From Actinoplanes regularis (GTDB lineage: Bacteria > Actinomycetota > Actinomycetes > Mycobacteriales > Micromonosporaceae): a stretch of 64,000 bases of DNA. The notes under the pieces are model-generated. The model was not told the origin of the DNA and searched no databases. It worked only from the letters and a program-made list of their open reading frames with translations. Below, piece after piece: positions 58,790 through 64,000 of the stretch. The stretch is from NCBI RefSeq assembly GCF_900188005.1, contig NZ_FZNR01000010.1:186001-250000 (forward strand), in the 5' to 3' direction. Every line of letters begins with the position of its first letter. The stretch's first letter is position 1. A program made the translations under genes and the position numbers.

Positions 58790-58866
58790 GCGAGCTTGCG
58801 AGCGAATCGGCAAGCTCAGTTGTCGGCTCATGCCGACGCCGGAGCGAAGCGGAGGTGGCGTCATGA
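58786..58866 (+). repeat. Gene-joining micro-ORF repeat, copy B (81 nt, 26 codons)
   Basis: A 26-codon ORF reading MSELASESASSVVG to RSEAEVAS. Its ATG overlaps the DUF6807 gene stop and its TGA overlaps the GH43 start (ATGA both times). GGAGG in its tail serves the GH43 gene. It differs from copy A at 7 of 81 positions. Confidence 0.87.
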
Positions 58867-60365
58867 GCGAGGTTTGGGTCGCTGACAACGGGGACGGCAC
58901 CTATCGCAACCCGGTGCTGTACGCCGACTGGTCCGATCCGGACATCATCCGGGTCGGCGACGACTTCTACCTCACCGCCTCCAGCTTCAACCGCGTGCCC
59001 GGCCTGCCCCTGCTGCACTCCACCGACCTGGTCAACTGGCGGATCATCGGGCACGCGCTGCACCGGCTCCCGGCCGGACACGCCACCCCGCGACCCGGAT
59101 GCGGGGTCTGGGCGCCCGCGCTGCGGTTCCACGCCGGACGGTTCTGGATCTGTTACCCGGACCCGGATCACGGCATCTTCCTGACCACCGCCGACGACCC
59201 GGCCGGCCCGTGGAGCGAGCCGCGACTGATCCTTCCCGGCCGAGGGCTGATCGACCCCTGCCCGCTGTGGGACGACGACGGCCGGGCCTATCTGGTGCAC
59301 GCCTGGGCACGCAGCCGGTGCGGCTTCAACAACCGGCTGACCGCGTACCCGATGGAATCCGATCTCACCGGGCCCACCGGACCGGGGGTTCTGGTCGTCG
59401 ACGGTGACGCCATCCCCGGCTGCCGCACCCTCGAAGGACCCAAGTGGTACCGGCGCGACGGCTGGTACTGGCTCTTCGCCCCGGCCGGTGGTGTCGCCAC
59501 CGGCTGGCAGTACGCCCTGCGCTCCCGCCGGGTGTTCGGCCCCTACGAACCCCGGGTGGTGCTCGCCCAGGCCGGCACCGACGTCAACGGCCCGCACCAG
59601 GGCGCCTGGGTGGACACCCCGGCCGGCACGGACTGGTTCGCGCACTTCCAGGATCTCGGCGCGCACGGGCGCGTCGTCCACCTGCAGCCGATGCGCTGGA
59701 CCGCCGACGGCTGGCCGGAGATCGGCGACCACGGTGCCCCGGTCGCCACCCACCGCAAACCGGCACCCGGCCCGGCCGACCCGGTCGCCCCCGCGACCGG
59801 CGACACCTTCGAGGACGGCCGGCCCGGTCCGCAGTGGAGCTGGCCGGCCAACCCCGGGCCCGGCCAGGTGCTGCCGCATCCCGGCGCCGGGCTGCGGCTG
59901 GCCTGCCGGCCGGGCGGCGACGACCTGCGCCGACTGCCGAACGTACTCGGCCAGCGGCTGCCCGGCCCCCGGCTGCGCGCCGAGACCGGGTTACGGCTCG
60001 ACGCCCCTGCCGGAGCGCGCGCCGGGCTGACCGTGCACGGCCGGACGTACGCCTGGATCGGCCTGGTCAACCGGCCCGGCGGCACCTATCTGACCTGCCG
60101 CTTCGCCGAAGCCGAAGGCGAGGCGGAACAGGATGCGGCGGACCCGGTCGCGGTCCCGGCGGGCGCAGGGGTGCGGCTCGCCGTGACCGTGACCGAACCG
60201 GCGGTGGTCCGGTTCGCCGCGGAGATCGGCGGTGAACGGTGGGAGTGCGGCCCACCGTTCACCGCCACCCCGGGCGCCTGGATCGGCGCCACCCTCGGCC
60301 TCTTCGCCACCGGGCCCGGCGGCCACGCGGACTTCGACCGCTTCGTCGTCCGTCCCCACCGCTGA
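58863..60365 (+). CDS. Glycoside hydrolase family 43
   Basis: A 500-residue GH43-type protein, likely an intracellular arabinofuranosidase or xylosidase since no signal peptide is seen. The catalytic acids are D25 in ADWSDPDII, D131 in LIDPCPLWDDDG and E191 in RTLEGPKWY. Residues about 310-500 form a second beta-sandwich domain. The start ATG lies in the tail of repeat copy B. It would trim the side chains of imported pectic oligosaccharides. Confidence 0.9.
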   Translation: MSEVWVADNGDGTYRNPVLYADWSDPDIIRVGDDFYLTASSFNRVPGLPLLHSTDLVNWRIIGHALHRLPAGHATPRPGCGVWAPALRFHAGRFWICYPDPDHGIFLTTADDPAGPWSEPRLILPGRGLIDPCPLWDDDGRAYLVHAWARSRCGFNNRLTAYPMESDLTGPTGPGVLVVDGDAIPGCRTLEGPKWYRRDGWYWLFAPAGGVATGWQYALRSRRVFGPYEPRVVLAQAGTDVNGPHQGAWVDTPAGTDWFAHFQDLGAHGRVVHLQPMRWTADGWPEIGDHGAPVATHRKPAPGPADPVAPATGDTFEDGRPGPQWSWPANPGPGQVLPHPGAGLRLACRPGGDDLRRLPNVLGQRLPGPRLRAETGLRLDAPAGARAGLTVHGRTYAWIGLVNRPGGTYLTCRFAEAEGEAEQDAADPVAVPAGAGVRLAVTVTEPAVVRFAAEIGGERWECGPPFTATPGAWIGATLGLFATGPGGHADFDRFVVRPHR

Positions 60366-60418
60366 GCACGCAGATGACTATCCTGCTCAGGAATCGCCCG
60401 ACCCGCCCGGAGGCACCC

Positions 60419-61258
60419 GTGACCGGTGACGCCACAGCAGTCCTGCGTCTCGCCGACCGGGCCGTCGCCGAGTACGCGTGGCGCCCGGACCTGCCCGTCG
60501 CGCTGTCACCCCGGCCGTACCTGCATCCGGTCCGGACCCTCGCCGGCACCACCGTCACCGAGCTGATGCCGGACTCGCACCGCCACCACCTCGGCGTCAG
60601 CGTCGCGGTCGCCGAGGTCGACGGGGCGAACTTCTGGGGTGGCCGCACCTTCATCCCCGGACACGGGCCCGCCTGGCTCGACAACCAGGGCACCCAGGAG
60701 CACGTCCGCTGGGTACGGCGGGCCGACACCCAGCTGCGCCACACCCTGCGCTGGACGTCGATCGACGGCCGGCCGCTGCTGACCGAACGCCGCGACCTGT
60801 CCTGCCGGCTCGCCGGGCCGGACGCCTGGGCGCTGAGCTACGGCTTCACCCTCACCAACGCCACCGACAGACAGCTGCCGATCCGCAGTCCGGCCGCCCA
60901 CGGCCGCACCGGCGCGGGCTACGGCGGCTTCTTCTGGCGCGCCCCGGCCGGGGACCACCGGATCACCTGCCCGGACGGCACCGGCGTCGAAGCCGTCCAC
61001 GGCCGGCGCGCACCCTGGCTGTCGGTCACCGGTGACGGCTGGACCCTGCTCTTCATCGCCGCGAACCCGGAGACCCGCGACGACCCGTGGTTCGTCCGGA
61101 CCCGCGACTACCTGGGCATCGGATCCGCGCTCACCTGGGAGCAGCCGCTGCTGCTCGCCCCCGGCGCGACGCTGACCCGGCGGGTCGTCACCGTGATCGC
61201 CGACGGTGCGGTGGACGTCGATCAGGCCGCCGCGTACACCGCCGAACTGGCCTCTTAA
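60419..61258 (+). CDS. DUF6807 (PmoA-like) family protein, copy 2
   Basis: A 279-residue paralogue of the protein at 57944: SPRPYLHPVRTLAGTTVTELMP, HHLGVSVAVAEVDGANFWGGRTF and GAGYGGFFWRAPAG match it. GGAGG lies 5 bases before the GTG at 60419, so that start is better than the ATG at 60374. Its last codon overlaps the stop of the TnpB remnant, so the insertion lies directly behind it. Function unknown. Confidence 0.83.
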   Translation: MTGDATAVLRLADRAVAEYAWRPDLPVALSPRPYLHPVRTLAGTTVTELMPDSHRHHLGVSVAVAEVDGANFWGGRTFIPGHGPAWLDNQGTQEHVRWVRRADTQLRHTLRWTSIDGRPLLTERRDLSCRLAGPDAWALSYGFTLTNATDRQLPIRSPAAHGRTGAGYGGFFWRAPAGDHRITCPDGTGVEAVHGRRAPWLSVTGDGWTLLFIAANPETRDDPWFVRTRDYLGIGSALTWEQPLLLAPGATLTRRVVTVIADGAVDVDQAAAYTAELAS

Positions 61259-61911
61259 CGGCTCCCCACGGATGAATCCAGGGGATTCCCAGCTCGGACC
61301 GCACCCGATCCACCGTCCCGGAGGGAGGCGATCGAATGTCTGATGTCGTCGGCACTGGCACGGTCTCGTTCTGCCGTGGCGAGGATCGTCCTCGCGGCGT
61401 TGACGTCGCGGCCGGCGCTGTAGCCGCAGGCCGCGCAGTCAAAGATGCGGATACCCAGGCCGAGGCGGCGGTTGGCTCTCGCGCCGCACTCGGAACAGGT
61501 CATCGTGGTGTAGGCGGGCGGCACCAGCACCACCTTCCGGCCCGCCCGCGTACCCCGATAGATCAGCTCTCGTTTGCACGCCCCGATCGCCGCATCCGCC
61601 GCCTTACCGGCCATCCGGGACCTGGCCAGGAACTTCGGCTTGAAATCCTCCACCGCGATCAGATGATGCGCATCAACCACATGAGCGGCCCACTCGCGGG
61701 CATCGTGGGTGTTCTGCCGGGCCGCTTTCTTCTCGATCCGAGCCGCCTGCCGCTTCGCCCGCAGGTAGCCCTTCGACGGCACGGCGCCTTTCGGGCGCCG
61801 GCGGCGGGCCATCCTGCGCTGGGCTTTCGCCCGTTCGGCCGCGCAGCGCTTCCGGTAACCGAGGTGCGGCAGGTCAAATGCGGTGTCGGTGGTGGAGGCA
61901 GTGGTCTTCAC
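61255..61911 (-). mobile_element. tnpB: Truncated TnpB (IS200/IS605-type) gene
   Basis: About 218 residues remain of a TnpB that is normally 370-400 residues long. The C-terminal half is good: basic helix, a RuvC-like AVEDFKPKFLAR segment near residue 90, the zinc ribbon CSECG...CAACG around 140-160, and the last acidic residue in GRDVNAARTIL. The N-terminal part with the first RuvC acid is missing, so it should be inactive. No TnpA is nearby. It ends within the stop of the DUF6807 gene. Confidence 0.82.
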
Positions 61912-62033
61912 GCCCCAGACTGCCGTGCCAAGAGTTTCCGCACATCAGGCCCCGAGGCGATCACGGCAGACGCCCATCCGCCCTGACGGCGGATCGGCTA
62001 TTCCCTGACCTGCTACGCAAGGCTCCGTTTCCT

Positions 62034-62055
62034 CCCCGCGGCTGAGGCCGGGGGG
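62034..62055. mobile_element. IS-end-like hairpin right of the TnpB remnant
   Basis: CCCCGCGGC (62034-62042) pairs with GCCGGGGGG (62047-62055) apart from one G-G mismatch. GC-rich hairpins of this look end many actinobacterial IS200/IS605 copies. It lies just before the ROK gene's ribosome site, suggesting the element end fused to that promoter region. Confidence 0.5.
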
Positions 62056-62073
62056 TTCCACGGAAGGAAATCG

Positions 62074-63291
62074 ATGACCCGCCCGGTGCATCGGGTCGCG
62101 CCCACCACGGACACCGCGATCCGGCAGGACGGGCTACGCGCCCACAACCTGATCCTGACCTTCCAGCAGATCGTCGGCGCCCGGCAGGCGCCGATCTCCC
62201 GCAGCGAGCTCGCGACCGGGACCGGCCTGGCCCGGCCGACCATCTCCCGGATCGTCGACGAGCTGCTGGCCGCGGGCCTGATCGTGGAGGCCGGGCCGGC
62301 CCGCTCCGGCAGCAGCGGACGCCCCCGGGTCGGGCTGAGCCTGGCCCGCACCGGACCGGCCGGGCTCGGCCTGGACCTCCGCGCCGGCGCGCTTTCGGCG
62401 TGCGTGGTCGACCTCGCCGGCGCCGTACGCCATCTGGACTTCGCCGCCCACGCCGGCCGCGAGGTGCCGCCCGGTGAGACCCTGGCGAGTCTCGCGGCCC
62501 TGGCCGGGAAGGCGGTACGGGCCGCGGCCGCCGACGGTCTCACCGTGGTCGGCACGACCTTCGCGGCGCCCGGCCCGGTCCAGGACGACTCGCTGGTACG
62601 GTTCGCACCCGCGCTCGGCTGGCGTGACGTCGACGCGGGGGCGACGCTCAGCGCCCTGACCGGCTCGACCGTGGTGGTCGGCAACGACGCCGCGCTGGCG
62701 ACCCTCGGCGAGCTGTACGCCGGCTCGGCCGAGCTGCGCGACTTCGTCTGCGTGAGCGGCGAGTTCGACATCGGCGCCGGCGTCGTGCTCGCCGGCGGCC
62801 CGCTGCACGGCACCCGGGGCCACCTCGGCCATGTGATGGTCGACGGCGACGGCCCGCCGTGCGCCTGCGGGGCGACCGGCTGTCTCCAGGGCTACGCGGG
62901 ACTGCGCGAGATCCTCGCCGCGGCCGGAGCCGACGACCCGGCGGTGGCACCGGCGGTGGCGATCGACGCGCTGGTCTCCGCCGGGTCCCCGGCGATCCTG
63001 GCCGCACTCGACCGGGCCGCGACCGCGCTCGGGGTGGCGGTGTCCGCGCTGCTCAACCTCGTCGAGGTGGACACGGTTCTGCTCGGCGGCGGCTATTCGC
63101 TGCTCGCTTCGTGGCTGATCGAGGGCGTCGAGCGGGAGATCTCGCAGCGGGTGCTCAGCGCCCGCTGGTCGCCGGTGCAGGTACGGCCCGCACCGCTGGG
63201 GCCGGACGCCGCCGTGATCGGCGCCGCCCTGAACTCGATCGATCAGGTCCGCCGCGACCCGAACCGCTGGCTCGCCCACACCCGCCCGTGA
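62074..63291 (+). CDS. ROK-family transcriptional regulator
   Basis: A 405-residue ROK repressor. The N-terminal winged helix is clear (ISRSELATGTGLARPTISRIVDELLAAGLIVEAG, about residues 40-72). The sugar-kinase-like body follows with a GNDAALATLGELYAGSA strand and the zinc motif CACGATGC near residue 268. Such proteins sense free sugars. Its position beside the pectin/GH43 genes makes it their likely regulator. GGAAGGA stands before the ATG. Confidence 0.9.
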   Translation: MTRPVHRVAPTTDTAIRQDGLRAHNLILTFQQIVGARQAPISRSELATGTGLARPTISRIVDELLAAGLIVEAGPARSGSSGRPRVGLSLARTGPAGLGLDLRAGALSACVVDLAGAVRHLDFAAHAGREVPPGETLASLAALAGKAVRAAAADGLTVVGTTFAAPGPVQDDSLVRFAPALGWRDVDAGATLSALTGSTVVVGNDAALATLGELYAGSAELRDFVCVSGEFDIGAGVVLAGGPLHGTRGHLGHVMVDGDGPPCACGATGCLQGYAGLREILAAAGADDPAVAPAVAIDALVSAGSPAILAALDRAATALGVAVSALLNLVEVDTVLLGGGYSLLASWLIEGVEREISQRVLSARWSPVQVRPAPLGPDAAVIGAALNSIDQVRRDPNRWLAHTRP

Positions 63292-63611
63292 CCCCGCCGC
63301 CGCAGTGGCCGACCGCGCGGTCCGCGTCGACGCCCGCGTCGCGTCCGGAAACCCGGCTGGCATCCAGAGTCCTATCAGCACCGCCGATCGGGCTCTGACG
63401 TCCAGCCGCGCCGTACCTGTTGGGTTCGCCGACGCCGAGCGTGCGTCCGGCGTCACCGTCGAGAGCGACGACGCCACCGGCGTCGGCGCTGACTCGCCGC
63501 GGCGCCCGCTTGTTCCTTCGATCCCGGGTCGCGACGGCCTTGGTCGGGTGTCTGACACGGACCTTGTCAGCCGCCCGCCAGGAGATCAGCCTGGGATGTC
63601 GGGAGGCGCAT
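63292..63611. other. 320-bp intergenic region
   Basis: No credible gene. The stretch holds a small inverted repeat, CTGACA (63552-63557) and TGTCAG (63565-63570), which could be an operator or promoter part for the gene at 63612. Otherwise nothing recognised. Confidence 0.5.
63552..63570. promoter_or_regulatory. Inverted repeat before the last gene
   Basis: CTGACA and TGTCAG flank a 7-base spacer, 42 bases before the ATG at 63612. It is a possible operator, not assigned to a family. Confidence 0.4.
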
Positions 63612-64000
63612 ATGGCAACCGCTCGGGAAAAGGTCTCCGGGTCGTCTCCATCCCCGCTGGACGCTCTTGAACGCCGGGTCGCCGCCCTGGAGCGCGACCG
63701 AGAGCTGCTGATGGAGCGCTACGCGCGGCAGTTGGAGCTCGACAACGAGCAGCTTCGTGCGCTGCTGGGCGGCGCCCCCGACCTCGCCTCGGCCCCAGGG
63801 ACGTCCACCGACGCGGTTCCCTCCATCGGGCCCGCATCCGATCCGGCCACGGCCGCTCCCGCCTCGGCGGCGGCGATGCTCGCGCACACCCTGGGTCTCG
63901 TCGAGGACCAGGTGGACGACGTGGAACGTCTTGCCGCCGCGGGTGAGAGTGCCTCCGCCGTCGATACAGCGCTGCTGGTCACCCGTCGATCAGCGGCAGC
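63612..64000 (+). CDS. Coiled-coil protein, 5' part only
   Basis: The frame opens at the ATG behind GGGAGG and stays open to the window edge, so at least 129 residues are seen. Residues about 15-55 form a heptad-like coiled coil (LDALERRVAALERDRELLMERYARQLE), followed by an Ala/Pro/Ser-rich linker and another helical part (EDQVDDVERLAAAGESASAVD). No family was recognised. It may be a scaffold or regulatory protein. Confidence 0.65.
   Translation, partial: MATAREKVSGSSPSPLDALERRVAALERDRELLMERYARQLELDNEQLRALLGGAPDLASAPGTSTDAVPSIGPASDPATAAPASAAAMLAHTLGLVEDQVDDVERLAAAGESASAVDTALLVTRRSAA

Noticed and set aside
63305..63670. 121-codon ORF ahead of the last gene.
   Set aside because: No ribosome site, no domain pattern, and it overlaps the coiled-coil gene.
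1..64000. tRNA, rRNA genes, CRISPR arrays, prophage or plasmid origin genes.
   Set aside because: None was recognised on either strand.

Overview
The window looks like chromosomal DNA of a high-GC filamentous actinomycete, most likely Micromonosporaceae (Actinoplanes-like). The reasons are uniformly GC-rich third codon positions, frequent GTG and TTG starts, ATGA/GTGA gene overlaps, candidate leaderless promoters, and many secreted or lipoprotein gene products. This is inference from style; no rRNA or tRNA gene was seen.

Region 1 (1-22.6 kb) is a large organosulfur-scavenging island built as two divergent transcription units around an AT-rich dyad near 10.87 kb. The leftward unit encodes an SsuA/B/C-type importer, a copper-handling YcnI plus CopC-CopD pair, an NlpA-type lipoprotein, three DszC/SfnB-like flavin monooxygenases of the acyl-CoA dehydrogenase fold, and a TauD-like dioxygenase. 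The rightward unit encodes an SsuD-like monooxygenase, a complete DppABCDF-type importer with fused ATPases, an NtaA/DszA-like monooxygenase, two further luciferase-like enzymes, another DszC-like enzyme and an aldo/keto reductase. Together they would import sulfonates or sulfones and oxidise the C-S bond to release sulfite.

Region 2 (22.6-34 kb) is mixed. It holds a rifampicin monooxygenase homologue behind a rifamycin-associated element, a methanethiol S-methyltransferase-like membrane enzyme, an alpha/beta hydrolase fused to a LuxR HTH, a TetR regulator with two operator palindromes, an AraC regulator divergent from a quinone oxidoreductase, a methionine aminopeptidase divergent from an XRE regulator, and small unknown proteins.

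Region 3 (34-42.6 kb) starts with a secreted pectate lyase. It then carries the most distinctive system in the window: a leftward RiPP locus of the azol(in)e (TOMM/LAP) type. It has a YcaO cyclodehydratase, two E1-like partner proteins (one fused to a nitroreductase domain), a separate nitroreductase, an M50-like membrane metalloprotease with a PqqD-like N-terminus, and three precursor peptides. The precursors share a leader but have extreme Cys/Gly/His/Arg cores with 18, 8 and 17 cysteines. One precursor lies on a segmental duplication that also copied the end of the nitroreductase gene.

Region 4 (42.9-51.6 kb) holds a cation diffusion facilitator, a secreted Pro/Gly-rich protein, a class I terpene synthase with a DUF309 protein, and a zinc ABC importer with a Zur-like box and a cysteine-synthase-like enzyme. 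Region 5 (51.9-63.3 kb) is a pectin-use locus. Leftward are a sugar ABC importer, a pectinesterase and a pectate lyase, the two enzymes sharing a 439-bp identical ricin-domain sequence. Rightward are a GH43 enzyme between two DUF6807 paralogues, a TnpB remnant and a ROK regulator. The right edge cuts a coiled-coil protein.

A short repeat joins consecutive genes at three places (18.36, 47.35 and 58.79 kb). Each copy is a tiny ORF whose start overlaps the previous stop and whose stop overlaps the next start.
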